A stretch of DNA of 64,000 nucleotides from Vibrio maritimus (lineage in GTDB: Bacteria; Pseudomonadota; Gammaproteobacteria; Enterobacterales; Vibrionaceae), in NCBI GenBank assembly GCA_000755425.1, contig BBMT01000002.1, forward strand, positions 496,001 to 560,000. The letters run 5' to 3'. The notes below the pieces were generated by a model, which did not search any database, was not told the origin of the DNA, and saw only the letters and a program-made list of their open reading frames with translations. Numbering within the stretch: position 1 is the stretch's first letter; every line of letters begins with the position of its first letter. A program made the translations under genes and the position numbers. This document shows positions 19,375-29,553 of the stretch, piece after piece.

Positions 19375-20715
19375 ATGATTACAATAAAGAAGGGCTTGGA
19401 TCTTCCTATCGCAGGAACTCCTTCCCAGGTGATTAATGATGGTAAGTCCATCACTAAAGTCGCCTTGCTTGGCGAAGAGTACGTGGGTATGCGTCCAACG
19501 ATGCATGTTCGCGTTGGTGATGAAGTGAAAAAAGGTCAGGTTGTTTTTGAAGACAAAAAGAACCCAGGCGTTAAATTTACTTCTCCAGCAAGCGGTAAGG
19601 TTATTGAAGTTAACCGTGGCGCGAAGCGTGTCCTACAATCCGTTGTGATTGAAGTGGCAGGCGACGAGCAAGTTACTTTCGATAGCTACACAGCTGACCA
19701 ACTAGCAGGTCTTGATCGCGACGTGATCAAAACTCAATTAGTTGAGTCTGGTATGTGGACTGCGTTGCGTACTCGTCCGTTCAGCAAGGTTCCGGCGATC
19801 GATTCTACGACTCAAGCGATTTTCGTGACTGCTATGGATACTAATCCACTAGCAGCAGAGCCTGAATTGATTATCAACGAGCAAAAAGACGCGTTTGTTG
19901 CAGGTCTTGACCTACTGTCGAAACTGACAGACGGTAAAGTGTATGTCTGCAAATCAGGCACTAGTCTTCCTCGCTCAACTCAATCCAATGTCGAAGAGCA
20001 TGTCTTCAATGGTCCGCACCCAGCGGGTCTAGTAGGCACTCACATGCATTTCCTATATCCAGTCGGCGCGAACAACGTTGCTTGGAGCATCAATTATCAA
20101 GATGTGATTGCATTCGGTAAGCTTTTCACTACAGGTGAACTGTATACGGATCGCGTTGTGTCTCTAGCTGGCCCTGTAGTAAATAACCCTCGTCTGGTTA
20201 GAACTCAGATTGGCGCTAGCCTAGAAGATGTAACAGATAACGAGTTGATGCCTGGTGAAGTTCGAATCATTTCTGGTTCTGTACTTTCTGGTACTCATGC
20301 TACTGGTCCACACGGCTATTTAGGTCGTTACCACCAGCAAGTTTCTGTACTTCGTGAAGGTCGTGAGAAAGAACTATTTGGCTGGGCGACGCCTGGTAAG
20401 AATAAGTTCTCAATCACTAAATCATTCCTTGGTCACCTATTCAAAGGTCAGTTGTTCAATATGACAACAACAACCAATGGTAGTGATCGTGCAATGGTTC
20501 CAATCGGCAACTACGAGAAAGTTATGCCGCTAGATATGGAGCCAACGCTATTACTTCGTGATCTATGTGCAGGCGATCAAGACAGCGCTCAGCGTCTTGG
20601 TGCTCTTGAACTAGATGAAGAAGATTTGGCGTTATGCACCTTTGTTTGTCCAGGTAAGTACGAATACGGTCTACTCCTACGTGAGTGCCTAGACAAGATT
20701 GAGAAGGAAGGGTAA
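19375..20715 (+). CDS. nqrA: Na+-NQR subunit A
   Basis: NqrA is the cytoplasmic, non-membrane subunit of the Na+-translocating NADH:ubiquinone reductase and contributes to the quinone site. The protein starts [14 protein letters not shown], the canonical NqrA N-terminus, so the ATG at 19375 is chosen over an in-frame upstream start. It has 446 residues. Six nqr genes follow in order with short gaps, and codon use in the operon looks strongly optimised, as expected for an abundant respiratory complex. Confidence 0.97.
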   Translation: MITIKKGLDLPIAGTPSQVINDGKSITKVALLGEEYVGMRPTMHVRVGDEVKKGQVVFEDKKNPGVKFTSPASGKVIEVNRGAKRVLQSVVIEVAGDEQVTFDSYTADQLAGLDRDVIKTQLVESGMWTALRTRPFSKVPAIDSTTQAIFVTAMDTNPLAAEPELIINEQKDAFVAGLDLLSKLTDGKVYVCKSGTSLPRSTQSNVEEHVFNGPHPAGLVGTHMHFLYPVGANNVAWSINYQDVIAFGKLFTTGELYTDRVVSLAGPVVNNPRLVRTQIGASLEDVTDNELMPGEVRIISGSVLSGTHATGPHGYLGRYHQQVSVLREGREKELFGWATPGKNKFSITKSFLGHLFKGQLFNMTTTTNGSDRAMVPIGNYEKVMPLDMEPTLLLRDLCAGDQDSAQRLGALELDEEDLALCTFVCPGKYEYGLLLRECLDKIEKEG

Positions 20716-20719
20716 TCCC

Positions 20720-21961
20720 ATGCTTAAGAAATTCATCGAGGATATCGAGCATCATTTCGAGCCAGGCGGCAAACATGAAAGATGGTTTGCACTGTACGAA
20801 GCAGCGGCAACGCTATTCTACACGCCAGGTCTTGTAACGAAGCGCAGCTCGCATGTCCGTGATAGCGTTGACCTAAAACGCATCATGATCATGGTTTGGT
20901 TCGCAGTATTCCCAGCAATGTTCTGGGGTATGTACAACGCGGGTAACCAAGCGATTATGGCACTTAACCATCTTTACACTGGCGCAGAGCTTGCAGGTGT
21001 TATCGATGGTAACTGGCACTACTGGCTAACTCAAGGTCTTGGCGGCACGCTAGGTACCGATGCGGGTTGGGGCAGTAAGATGCTCTTGGGTGCAACTTAC
21101 TTCCTACCTATCTACGCAACAGTATTTATTGTTGGTGGTTTCTGGGAAGTGTTGTTCTGTATGGTGCGTAAGCACGAAGTTAACGAAGGTTTCTTTGTAA
21201 CTTCTATTCTCTTCGCATTGATCGTTCCGCCAACACTTCCACTTTGGCAAGCAGCGCTAGGTATTACATTTGGTGTTGTTGTTGCAAAAGAAATCTTTGG
21301 TGGTACGGGTCGTAACTTCCTTAACCCAGCGCTTGCTGGTCGTGCTTTCCTATTCTTCGCTTACCCAGCACAAATCTCGGGTGACTTAGTATGGGTTGCA
21401 GCTGACGGCTACTCAGGTGCTACGGCTCTTAGCCAATGGGCACAAGGTGGCGAAGGCGCATTAATAAACAACATCACTGGCCAAACTATCTCTTGGATGG
21501 ACGCGTTCATCGGTAACATCCCTGGTTCGATTGGTGAAGTATCAACGCTAGCACTTATGATTGGTGCGGCAATGATCGTATACATGGGCATTGCGTCTTG
21601 GCGCATCATTGCTGGTGTAATGATCGGTATGGTTGCAGTAGCAACTCTGTTCAATGTTGTTGGTTCTGACACAAATGCACTATTTGCTATGCCTTGGCAC
21701 TGGCACCTAGTACTAGGTGGTTTTGCATTTGGTATGTTCTTCATGGCAACAGACCCAGTATCGGCATCATTTACTAACAATGGTAAATGGGCATACGGTA
21801 TTCTGATTGGCGCAATGTGTGTCATGATCCGTGTAGTAAACCCGGCTTACCCAGAAGGTATGATGCTAGCAATTCTATTTGCTAACCTGTTCGCACCTCT
21901 ATTCGACCACTTTGTGATCGAGAAGAACATCAAACGGAGAGAAGCTCGCTATGGCAAGTAA
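20720..21961 (+). CDS. nqrB: Na+-NQR subunit B
   Basis: NqrB is an integral membrane subunit of Na+-NQR with covalent FMN on a threonine in the SGAT motif ([13 protein letters not shown]). Many hydrophobic helices and the conserved [20 protein letters not shown] are visible. The ATG at 20720 ([13 protein letters not shown]) follows GAAGGAAGGG. It overlaps nqrC by 11 bases. Confidence 0.97.
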   Translation: MLKKFIEDIEHHFEPGGKHERWFALYEAAATLFYTPGLVTKRSSHVRDSVDLKRIMIMVWFAVFPAMFWGMYNAGNQAIMALNHLYTGAELAGVIDGNWHYWLTQGLGGTLGTDAGWGSKMLLGATYFLPIYATVFIVGGFWEVLFCMVRKHEVNEGFFVTSILFALIVPPTLPLWQAALGITFGVVVAKEIFGGTGRNFLNPALAGRAFLFFAYPAQISGDLVWVAADGYSGATALSQWAQGGEGALINNITGQTISWMDAFIGNIPGSIGEVSTLALMIGAAMIVYMGIASWRIIAGVMIGMVAVATLFNVVGSDTNALFAMPWHWHLVLGGFAFGMFFMATDPVSASFTNNGKWAYGILIGAMCVMIRVVNPAYPEGMMLAILFANLFAPLFDHFVIEKNIKRREARYGK

Positions 21962-22733
21962 TAACGATAGCATTAAAAAGACGCTGTTTGTTGTTATCGC
22001 GTTGAGCTTAGTGTGCTCAATCGTTGTATCGCTTGCAGCAGTAGGTCTGCGTGACAAGCAACGCGCGAACGCGGTTCTAGATAAACAGTCGAAAATCATC
22101 GAAGTAGCGGGTATTGAAGCCGAAGGTACAGTTGCTGAGCTTTACAGCCAGTACATTGAGCCACGCCTTGTTGACTTCAACACAGGTGAGTTTGTTGATA
22201 CAGCCCCAGATGGCAGCGATGCAAACAGCTACGATCAACGTAAAGCGGCAAAAGACCCGTCTGAGTCTATCCGCCTTACAGCTGACCAAGACTTTGCAAA
22301 AATCATTCGTCGTGCAAACGTAGGTACAGTGTACCTAGTTAAGCAAGACGGTGAAGTGAGCAGCATTATCCTGCCAGTTCACGGCACGGGTCTATGGTCT
22401 ATGATGTACGCGTTTGTTGCGGTTCAAACAGACGGTAATACTGTGAACGGTATTACATACTACGAGCAAGGTGAAACTCCTGGATTGGGTGGCGAAATCG
22501 AAAACCCATCTTGGCGTGCACAGTTCGTTGGCAAGAAACTGTTTGATGAAAACTTCAAGCCAGCGATTGCAATCGTGAAAGGTGGCGCACCTGAAGGTTC
22601 TGAGCACGGTGTTGACGGTCTATCTGGTGCAACACTGACAGGCAACGGCGTTCAAGGTACGTTTGACTTCTGGTTGGGTGACATGGGCTTTGGTCCATTC
22701 CTAGCTAAAGTTCGTGACGGAGGTCTGAACTAA
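21951..22733 (+). CDS. nqrC: Na+-NQR subunit C
   Basis: NqrC has one N-terminal membrane helix ([23 protein letters not shown]) and a periplasmic FMN-binding domain. FMN is attached to the threonine of [13 protein letters not shown] near residue 224 by the flavin transferase ApbE, encoded downstream. It has 260 residues. Its stop overlaps the nqrD start by one base. Confidence 0.97.
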   Translation: MASNNDSIKKTLFVVIALSLVCSIVVSLAAVGLRDKQRANAVLDKQSKIIEVAGIEAEGTVAELYSQYIEPRLVDFNTGEFVDTAPDGSDANSYDQRKAAKDPSESIRLTADQDFAKIIRRANVGTVYLVKQDGEVSSIILPVHGTGLWSMMYAFVAVQTDGNTVNGITYYEQGETPGLGGEIENPSWRAQFVGKKLFDENFKPAIAIVKGGAPEGSEHGVDGLSGATLTGNGVQGTFDFWLGDMGFGPFLAKVRDGGLN

Positions 22734-23350
22734 TGGCTGATGCTAAAGAAATGAAGAAGAGCCTGATGGCACCGGTGTTGGATAACAACCCGATCGCTCT
22801 TCAAGTTCTTGGTGTGTGTTCTGCTCTAGCAGTAACCACAAAACTAGAGACAGCATTTGTTATGACGCTGGCGGTAATTTTCGTTACTGCACTGTCTAAC
22901 TTCTTCGTATCTCTAATTCGTAACCATATCCCAAATAGCGTTCGTATCATCGTTCAGATGGCGATCATTGCATCTTTGGTAATCGTGGTAGACCAAATCC
23001 TGAAAGCATATCTTTACGATATCTCTAAGCAGCTTTCAGTATTCGTAGGTCTGATCATTACTAACTGTATCGTAATGGGTCGTGCGGAAGCATTTGCTAT
23101 GAAGTCTGCGCCACTACCATCGCTTATCGACGGTATTGGTAACGGTCTAGGCTATGGCTTCGTTCTTATTACTGTTGGCTTCTTCCGTGAACTGTTTGGT
23201 TCAGGCAAGCTATTCGGTCTGGAAGTACTACCGCTAGTAAGTAACGGTGGTTGGTATCAGCCAAACGGTATGATGCTACTAGCGCCTTCTGCGTTCTTCC
23301 TAATCGGCTTCCTGATCTGGCAATTCGTACAATTAGGCCAGAACAAGTAG
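22733..23350 (+). CDS. nqrD: Na+-NQR subunit D
   Basis: NqrD is an integral membrane subunit of six helices, homologous to RnfE/NqrE, that helps form the Na+ path and an intramembrane iron site with NqrE. It has 205 residues, including [18 protein letters not shown] and [19 protein letters not shown]. Confidence 0.97.
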   Translation: MADAKEMKKSLMAPVLDNNPIALQVLGVCSALAVTTKLETAFVMTLAVIFVTALSNFFVSLIRNHIPNSVRIIVQMAIIASLVIVVDQILKAYLYDISKQLSVFVGLIITNCIVMGRAEAFAMKSAPLPSLIDGIGNGLGYGFVLITVGFFRELFGSGKLFGLEVLPLVSNGGWYQPNGMMLLAPSAFFLIGFLIWQFVQLGQNK

Positions 23351-23371
23351 AAGCGAAGGAGTAAGGCTGTC

Positions 23372-23968
23372 ATGGAACATTATATTAGCTTAATGGTTAA
23401 GTCGATTTTCATCGAAAACCTTGCGCTTTCTTTCTTCCTAGGTATGTGTACATTCCTAGCGGTATCGAAAAAGGTGAAAACCTCTTTCGGTCTAGGTGTA
23501 GCGGTTATCGTTGTACTGACAGTAGCAGTACCGGTGAACAACCTGCTTTACAACCTAGTTCTTAAAGAAAATGCGTTGGTGGCAGGTGTCGACCTTAGCT
23601 TTCTAAACTTTATTACCTTTATCGGTGTAATCGCAGCGCTAGTACAGATCCTTGAGATGGTACTAGACCGCTTCTTCCCACCTTTGTATAACGCACTGGG
23701 TATCTTCCTACCGCTAATCACGGTGAACTGTGCGATCTTTGGTGGCGTATCATTCATGGTACAGCGTGATTACAACTTTGCAGAATCTGTCGTATACGGC
23801 TTTGGTTCTGGTGTGGGTTGGATGCTAGCTATCGTTGCGCTAGCAGGTATCCGTGAGAAGATGAAGTACTCTGACGTTCCTCCTGGTCTTCGTGGTCTTG
23901 GTATCACGTTCATCACGGTAGGTCTGATGGCACTGGGCTTTATGTCATTCTCTGGTGTTCAACTGTAA
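23372..23968 (+). CDS. nqrE: Na+-NQR subunit E
   Basis: NqrE is an integral membrane subunit paired with NqrD. It has 198 residues, mostly hydrophobic, with the conserved [15 protein letters not shown] and [16 protein letters not shown], whose cysteines belong to the shared iron site. It lies between nqrD and nqrF with 21- and 17-base gaps. Confidence 0.97.
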   Translation: MEHYISLMVKSIFIENLALSFFLGMCTFLAVSKKVKTSFGLGVAVIVVLTVAVPVNNLLYNLVLKENALVAGVDLSFLNFITFIGVIAALVQILEMVLDRFFPPLYNALGIFLPLITVNCAIFGGVSFMVQRDYNFAESVVYGFGSGVGWMLAIVALAGIREKMKYSDVPPGLRGLGITFITVGLMALGFMSFSGVQL

Positions 23969-23985
23969 GGTATAAGGAATAGTCA

Positions 23986-25208
23986 ATGGACATTATTCTT
24001 GGTGTAGTGATGTTTACGCTGATTGTTCTAGCCCTAGTTTTAGTGATTTTGTTCGCTAAATCTAAGCTAGTACCAACAGGCGACATCACGATCTCTGTAA
24101 ACGAAAACCCTGATCTTGCGATCACCACACAACCAGGTGGCAAACTACTGAATGCACTAGCAGGCGCTGGCGTATTCGTATCATCTGCTTGTGGTGGCGG
24201 TGGCTCTTGTGGTCAGTGTCGCGTAAAAGTGAAATCTGGCGGTGGTGACATTCTACCAACCGAGCTTGACCATATCTCTAAAGGTGAAGCACGTGAAGGT
24301 GAGCGTCTAGCGTGTCAGGTAGCAATGAAGACTGACATGGACATCGAGCTTCCAGAAGAGATCTTCGGCGTTAAGAAGTGGGAATGTACGGTTATCTCTA
24401 ACGATAACAAAGCGACATTCATTAAAGAGCTTAAGCTACAAATCCCAGATGGCGAATCAGTACCTTTCCGTGCTGGTGGTTACATCCAGATTGAAGCACC
24501 TGCTCACCACGTTAAATACTCTGACTTCGACGTACCAGAAGAGTACCGTGAAGATTGGGACAAGTTTAACCTGTTCCGCTACGAGTCTGTAGTTAACGAA
24601 GAGTGCATCCGTGCATACTCAATGGCTAACTACCCAGAAGAAGAAGGCATTATTATGCTGAACGTGCGTATCGCTACGCCGCCGCCTAATAATCCTGATG
24701 TACACCTGGTATCATGTCTTCGTTCATCTGGTCACTGAAAGAAGGTGACAAGTGTACGATCTCTGGTCCATTTGGTGAGTTCTTCGCGAAAGATACTGAC
24801 AACGAGATGGTCTTCATCGGTGGTGGTGCTGGTATGGCACCAATGCGTTCGCACATCTTTGACCAGCTTAAGCGTCTAAATTCTAAGCGTAAGATGTCAT
24901 TCTGGTATGGTGCTCGTTCTCGTCGTGAAATGTTCTACGTAGAAGATTTCGATGGCCTACAAGCTGAAAACGACAACTTCCAGTGGCACGTTGCACTGTC
25001 TGACCCAATGCCAGAAGATAACTGGGATGGTTACACAGGCTTCATCCACAACGTAATCTATGAGAACTACCTCAAAGATCACGAAGCGCCAGAAGATTGT
25101 GAATACTACATGTGTGGTCCACCAATGATGAACGCAGCTGTAATCGGCATGCTGAAAGATCTTGGTGTAGAAGATGAAAACATCCTTCTAGATGACTTCG
25201 GTGGTTAA
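23986..25208 (+). CDS. nqrF: Na+-NQR subunit F, frameshifted
   Basis: NqrF is the NADH-oxidising entry subunit. An N-terminal helix is followed by a plant-type [2Fe-2S] domain ([16 protein letters not shown]) and an FAD/NADH domain ([26 protein letters not shown]). The frame breaks near 24703: CCT GAT GTA is followed by CAC CTG, and one C restores [19 protein letters not shown]. The repaired length is 407 residues, the normal length. A functional Na+-NQR needs NqrF, so a real null mutation here would be surprising. Confidence 0.95.
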
Positions 25209-25228
25209 TCTTTCTTGAAGTAATGAAC

Positions 25229-25262
25229 ATGGCTGGCTCATGGGAGCCGGCCATTTGTTTTT
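25229..25262 (+). terminator. Terminator after nqrF
   Basis: An 11-bp stem ATGGCTGGCTC / GAGCCGGCCAT (one G-U) is followed by TTGTTTTT. Confidence 0.88.
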
Positions 25263-25353
25263 AAAGAGATATAGACAGAGTGCTTTCATTTTGCGACAGC
25301 ATCCATAGCTGTGGCAAACGTGAGTATTTTAAATTCATTAGGTGAGTAAAGGC

Positions 25354-26394
25354 ATGTTTCATCTAACTAAGTTTCATTTAACGAAACAGTTGAAATTAGT
25401 GCTAGCCGCAATGCTAGCAGCGGTACTTTTAACCGCTTGTGGTAATGATCGTGAGCAAGTGCATTTGAGCGGCCCGACAATGGGGACGATTTATAATGTG
25501 AAGTACATTGCGACCGACAATAGCCCAAAACCGGAGACCATTCAGGCAGAGCTTAATCGCTTACTTGAACAGGTGAACGACCAAATGTCGACCTATCGCC
25601 AAGATTCTGAGTTGAGTCGCTTCAACCGTTTCTACGGGACTGAAGCATTTCCCGTATCTAAACAAACCGCGATTGTGGTGAAAGAAGCAATCCGTCTTAA
25701 TGAAGTCACATTAGGCGCTTTGGATGTTACGGTAGGGCCTTTGGTTAACCTTTGGGGATTTGGCCCAGAAGCGCGTCCAGAAGTAGTACCAACGGCAAAA
25801 CAACTTGCTGAGCGCAAAGCACAAACGGGCATTCAGCATCTCTCTGCAACTGACACGACGTTAAAGAAAGACCTGCATGGTTTGTATGTGGACTTGTCGA
25901 CTATCGCAAAAGGGTGGGGAGTAGATGTCCTCGCTGAATATCTAGAGCGTATCGGCATTCAAGATTATATGGTCGAAGTCGGTGGTGAGATGCGCTTGAA
26001 AGGTCTTAACCGCGAAGGCGTGAAATGGCGTATTGCGATTGAAAAGCCAGCGACGGATGAACGTAGTGTTCAAGAAATCATTGAGCCAGGTGACATGGCT
26101 ATCGCAACTTCTGGCGACTACCGTAACTACTTTGAGCAAGATGGTGTTCGCTACTCACACATTATCGACCCGAAAACGGGCAAGCCTATCAACAACAAAG
26201 TGGTGTCGGTGACGGTGCTTGATAAGTCTTCTATGACAGCAGACGGTTTAGCGACAGGCTTGATGGTACTGGGTGAAGAGCAAGCACTGGAAGTTGCCGA
26301 GCAAAATGGCATTCCAGCGTTTATTATTGTAAAAACAGAAGATGGGTTTGATGAAATCGCGTCAAGCGCGTTCAAGCCTTACCTCAACAAGTAA
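25354..26394 (+). CDS. apbE: FAD:protein FMN transferase
   Basis: ApbE is a lipoprotein that attaches FMN covalently to threonines of NqrB and NqrC. The lipobox is LLTAC in a typical signal (KLVLAAMLAAVLLTAC), followed by the family start SGPTMGTIYNVKY, and YVDLSTIAKGWGVDVLAE, VEVGGEMRLKG and SGDYRNYFEQDG further on. The ATG at 25354 has AGGTGAG seven bases upstream. It sits directly after the nqr operon with its maturation partner nqrM. Confidence 0.95.
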   Translation: MFHLTKFHLTKQLKLVLAAMLAAVLLTACGNDREQVHLSGPTMGTIYNVKYIATDNSPKPETIQAELNRLLEQVNDQMSTYRQDSELSRFNRFYGTEAFPVSKQTAIVVKEAIRLNEVTLGALDVTVGPLVNLWGFGPEARPEVVPTAKQLAERKAQTGIQHLSATDTTLKKDLHGLYVDLSTIAKGWGVDVLAEYLERIGIQDYMVEVGGEMRLKGLNREGVKWRIAIEKPATDERSVQEIIEPGDMAIATSGDYRNYFEQDGVRYSHIIDPKTGKPINNKVVSVTVLDKSSMTADGLATGLMVLGEEQALEVAEQNGIPAFIIVKTEDGFDEIASSAFKPYLNK

Positions 26395-26406
26395 CAGGTG
26401 ACAACT

Positions 26407-26640
26407 ATGAGTACATTTCTAATTACTTTCGGCGTTTTTCTTGCGGTGATTGTTGCCATGTCTGTTGGTTACATCTTCCAAAAGAAAGTAGTCAAAGGCA
26501 GTTGTGGCGGTCTTGGTGCCGTTGGTGTCGACAAGGTATGTAATTGTCCAGAGCCATGTGATGCTCGTAAAAAGCGTGAAGCGCGTGAGCAAGCGCGAGC
26601 AGAAAAGCTAGCGGCTTGGGAAAAAGATCGTATCGCTTAA
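26407..26640 (+). CDS. nqrM: Na+-NQR maturation protein NqrM (DUF539)
   Basis: NqrM is a small membrane protein needed for assembly of Na+-NQR, thought to deliver iron for the NqrD/E site. It has 77 residues with one N-terminal helix and a cysteine cluster, SCGGLGAVG followed by CNCPEPC. The ATG at 26407 follows AGGTGA, 12 bases after apbE. Confidence 0.93.
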   Translation: MSTFLITFGVFLAVIVAMSVGYIFQKKVVKGSCGGLGAVGVDKVCNCPEPCDARKKREAREQARAEKLAAWEKDRIA

Positions 26641-26668
26641 TCAAGCCTTTCGATAACTGAATAACAAA

Positions 26669-26694
26669 GACCAGAGCAACGCTCTGGTCTTTTT
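26669..26694 (+). terminator. Terminator after nqrM
   Basis: GACCAGAGC / GCTCTGGTC with a three-base loop and TTTTT. Confidence 0.92.
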
Positions 26695-26730
26695 GGTTGG
26701 TTCTCACTCAAAATCGGCGTATACTTTTAA

Positions 26731-26746
26731 CTGTATAAATAAACAG
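26731..26746. promoter_or_regulatory. LexA (SOS) box of dinB
   Basis: CTGTATAAATAAACAG fits CTGT-N8-ACAG with an A/T core. It lies ten bases before the GTG start of dinB, so LexA repression of DNA polymerase IV is expected. Confidence 0.85.
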
Positions 26747-26755
26747 TTCAATGCC

Positions 26756-27768
26756 GTGTCTGACTCTATTCGAAAATTCATCCATGTGGATATGGATTGC
26801 TTCTACGCTGCGGTAGAGATGCGCGATAATCCACATTATCGAGGCAAGCCCCTTGCCGTTGGTGGCAGCGAGCGCCAGCGTGGGGTGATCAGCACTTGTA
26901 ACTATGAAGCGAGAAAGTTTGGTGTCCGCTCAGCGATGCCAACGGCACAAGCATTAAAGCTGTGCCCCAATTTGCTGCTCGTCCCTGGACGAATGGAAGT
27001 CTATAAAGAAACCTCAAAGCACATTCGCGCGATTTTTGCTCGCTATACCTCGCTCATTGAGCCGTTATCGCTAGATGAGGCCTACCTGGATGTCACAGAC
27101 TCCCCTCACTGTCAAAACTCAGCGACGCGCATTGCGGAGCGTATTCGTGCCGATATCTGGAATGAACTGCAACTGACTGCTTCTGCAGGGGTGGCGCCGC
27201 TTAAGTTTTTGGCCAAGATTGCCTCGGATATGAATAAACCAATGGGCAGTTTGTGATTCCACCCGATCAAGTGCAAAAAGTAGTCGATGAGTTGGATTTG
27301 GGCAAAATACCGGGTGTCGGGAAGGTTAGCTTAGATAAGCTCAATAGTGCCGGCTTTTTTACATGCTTGGATATTCGCAATAGTGACTACCGAGATTTGA
27401 TCGTACGTTTTGGTCGCTTGGGTGCTTCATTATGGAAGAAAAGTCATGGCATTGATGAAAGACAAGTTGTCGTGGAGCGAGAAAGAAAGTCGATTGGCGT
27501 TGAGCGCACTTTTAGCGTCAACATCTCCAGTTTTGACGAGTGTTGGCAGGTGATTGAAGACAAACTGTATCCTGAACTCGAATCTCGCCTCGCAAGAGCG
27601 ACACCGAAACGCAATGTCATCAAACAAGGAATTAAGGTAAAGTTTGCAGACTTTAAGTTAACCACCATTGAACACGTACACAACCAGCTCGATCTCCCTT
27701 ATTTCAAAGACTTGCTGCGCGAGGTACTTGAAAGACAGCAAGGACGAGAAATTCGGCTGCTAGGCTGA
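26756..27768 (+). CDS. dinB: DNA polymerase IV, frameshifted
   Basis: DinB is a Y-family translesion DNA polymerase. The catalytic carboxylates are in [14 protein letters not shown] and [11 protein letters not shown]; the little-finger domain is in the second half. The frame breaks near 27242: ATG AAT AAA CCA AAT GGG has lost one A, so the first frame stops at 27256 and the conserved [11 protein letters not shown] continues in the next. The repaired length is 337 residues. The GTG at 26756 ([14 protein letters not shown]) is the most plausible start although its ribosome site is weak. Confidence 0.92.
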
Positions 27769-27825
27769 GTGTGATGCTAGAGCCTTTAGAGCAAGCTCGG
27801 CAACTGTCAATGTTTGAGGAATAGT

Positions 27826-28329
27826 ATGGACAAGCGCGCACTGCTGACTGCAGTGATAAATGAACTTGAAAGCAAAGTGACAACTCTGGTCTCTGCCATG
27901 GAGCAAACCGTAGATGCTGCGACCAATGAAGAAACCGTACCAGAGCACAAATATGACACGTTAGCACTGGAAGCGTCCTATTTGGCACATGGTCAGGCGA
28001 TGCGTTTAGAGCAAATAAAGAACGACATCGCAACGCTAAAGCGCACGACGCTGCGAGAATTTTCTGAGCAAGACAGTGTTGGGTTAACGGCTTTAGTCTG
28101 TGTCGAGAATGATGATGAGCATATCGCATGGTATTGGATGTTGCCCTGCGGCGGTGGCGTGACAATAAAGGATGCTGAGGTAACAACGGACTCTGTGTTG
28201 GCGGCGTTCACTGTCGTGACTCCCCATTCGCCACTCGGTAAGGCTCTGCTTGGACAGAATATAGATGATGAAGTGAGTCTGGCTATCGGAGATTCCGTGC
28301 AGCACTATGCTATTATCGCGATTCAGTAA
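27826..28329 (+). CDS. GreA/GreB-like elongation factor
   Basis: This 167-residue protein has an N-terminal helical region and a C-terminal half resembling the GreA/GreB C-terminal domain (TPHSPLGKALLGQNIDDEVSL). The Gre family rescues backtracked RNA polymerase. The N-terminal coiled coil here looks shorter and I cannot confirm the acidic tip residues, so cleavage-factor activity is uncertain. The ATG at 27826 follows GAGG, 57 bases after dinB. Confidence 0.72.
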   Translation: MDKRALLTAVINELESKVTTLVSAMEQTVDAATNEETVPEHKYDTLALEASYLAHGQAMRLEQIKNDIATLKRTTLREFSEQDSVGLTALVCVENDDEHIAWYWMLPCGGGVTIKDAEVTTDSVLAAFTVVTPHSPLGKALLGQNIDDEVSLAIGDSVQHYAIIAIQ

Positions 28330-28383
28330 CGACTTTGGATCGCTTCGAGAACTGTACAGACGATCTGACCAATAGGGTGTGCT

Positions 28384-29163
28384 ATGAAATTACCTAAACT
28401 TTTTCCAACGACAACAGCGCTGCTTAGCGGTGTCGTACTTAGCAGTGCTTTAGTGGCGAGCAATGCTTACGCTTTTGGGCAGTGCGGAGTGGACATTAAG
28501 AATGAAGTTCACTTAGATGGTGAACAAGTAGAAATCGTTAAAGCCAGTTCTAAAGTCCTGATTGATGAGGACAATAACTTGTTCATTAACGGTAAAGCGA
28601 TTGAACTGAGTCAGCTACAACAAGATGCCTTGGAAAGCTATCGAGAGAACATGAACAAGTACGTGCCTCAAGCGAAAGAGCTCGCGTCTAATGGCCTTGA
28701 GCTGACCAATGAACTTATCGACGATGTTGCTGAGAGTTTCGATAACTCTGAGGCGTTTCAAAACGTCAAACAAGCGGTTGGTGAGTTTTTTGCAGATGTT
28801 CAATCTCGCTACGAAGAGAACGGTGATTTCGTCCTAAAGTCTGAAGCCTTTAGCAGTTTTATGGACAATTGGGAGCAAGATTTAGCCAAGGCAAAAGAGG
28901 TCTTCAACAAAGAGTTTTTCAGCAGCGCATTTACTGCGTTACAAGAAAAGATGAGTGAAGAGGGTGGGTTAAATCTTACAGAGCTCTCGAAGCAGATGGA
29001 TGAGCTCAAAGCCAAAATGTCGGACACCATGAAAGAACAGTCAGAGTCATTAAAGCAGCAGGCAGAAGAGTACTGTGACTCGCTAAATGATGTCGCAGAG
29101 CAAGAGCAGCAGTTACAGAAAACCATTCCGGAGCTTAAGGACTATCAAGTCTTTACTATCTAA
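28384..29163 (+). CDS. DUF2884 (YggN-like) exported protein
   Basis: This 259-residue protein has a signal peptide ending around SNAYA, followed by QCGVDIKNEVHLDGEQVEI. The rest is highly charged and helical, with probable coiled coil over residues 190-255 (MDELKAKMSDTMKEQSESLK). It matches the uncharacterised periplasmic YggN/DUF2884 family. The cysteine near the N-terminus and a late one in EEYCDSL could form a disulfide; that is inference. Confidence 0.8.
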   Translation: MKLPKLFPTTTALLSGVVLSSALVASNAYAFGQCGVDIKNEVHLDGEQVEIVKASSKVLIDEDNNLFINGKAIELSQLQQDALESYRENMNKYVPQAKELASNGLELTNELIDDVAESFDNSEAFQNVKQAVGEFFADVQSRYEENGDFVLKSEAFSSFMDNWEQDLAKAKEVFNKEFFSSAFTALQEKMSEEGGLNLTELSKQMDELKAKMSDTMKEQSESLKQQAEEYCDSLNDVAEQEQQLQKTIPELKDYQVFTI

Positions 29164-29190
29164 CCCCTAAGCCCGCACCAAACCTTGAGT

Positions 29191-29327
29191 AGATTCCTGC
29201 CTGCGCAGGAATGACGAATGTTGAGAATAATTCTAACCCCAAACTATCGTCACCCCTGCGTAGGCAGGGGTCTTCTTAATGCGATCACCAAGCCTCAAAT
29301 AGATTCCTGTTTGCTCAGGAATGACGA
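29191..29327. repeat. Three REP-like palindromic units
   Basis: Units at 29191-29217 and 29301-29327 share AGATTCCTG and CAGGAATGACGA, each forming a hairpin CATTCCTG/CAGGAAT. A middle unit at 29248-29274 is the same element in the opposite orientation with CCCCTGC/GCAGGGG. They lie about 54 bases apart downstream of the DUF2884 gene and could protect mRNA 3' ends. Confidence 0.75.
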
Positions 29328-29493
29328 ACCTGTGGGGGCTAACGTTCAACATGAACTGACCGGGCACAAGGGTAAAGTGTTAACCGAACAAATAGACGGC
29401 AAAAAAGCGAGTCGAACTTATTCTAAATGTTGTTCGTAAATTAATACTTACGGTTGTATTTTTCTTCTAAATTGGTCTATCTCACTAAATAAA

Positions 29494-29522
29494 TTGATTA
29501 AAATCGATTTCTATCTTATTGT
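29494..29522 (+). promoter_or_regulatory. Sigma70-type promoter of the NSS transporter
   Basis: TTGATT, 17 bases, TATTGT. The -10 runs directly into the TrpR-like operator. Confidence 0.55.
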
Positions 29523-29538
29523 ACCAGCAAACTAGTAC
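29521..29538. promoter_or_regulatory. TrpR-like operator
   Basis: GTACCAGCAAACTAGTAC matches the palindromic trp operator GTACTAGTTAACTAGTAC at 15 of 18 positions, with one perfect half. It overlaps the -10 end and the expected transcription start. Confidence 0.6.
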
Positions 29539-29553
29539 ACAAGATTCTTAACA

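Noticed and set aside
27235..27260. Programmed frameshifting in dinB and similar genes
   Set aside because: There are no slippery heptamers with downstream structures in common, the sites differ in context, and the same kind of loss recurs in about 18 unrelated genes.
27704..28186. 160-codon minus-strand open frame
   Set aside because: It is antisense to the end of dinB and to the GreA/B-like gene, with no ribosome site or recognisable domain.
29218..29439. 73-codon open frame
   Set aside because: It runs through the REP-like repeats and has no ribosome site.
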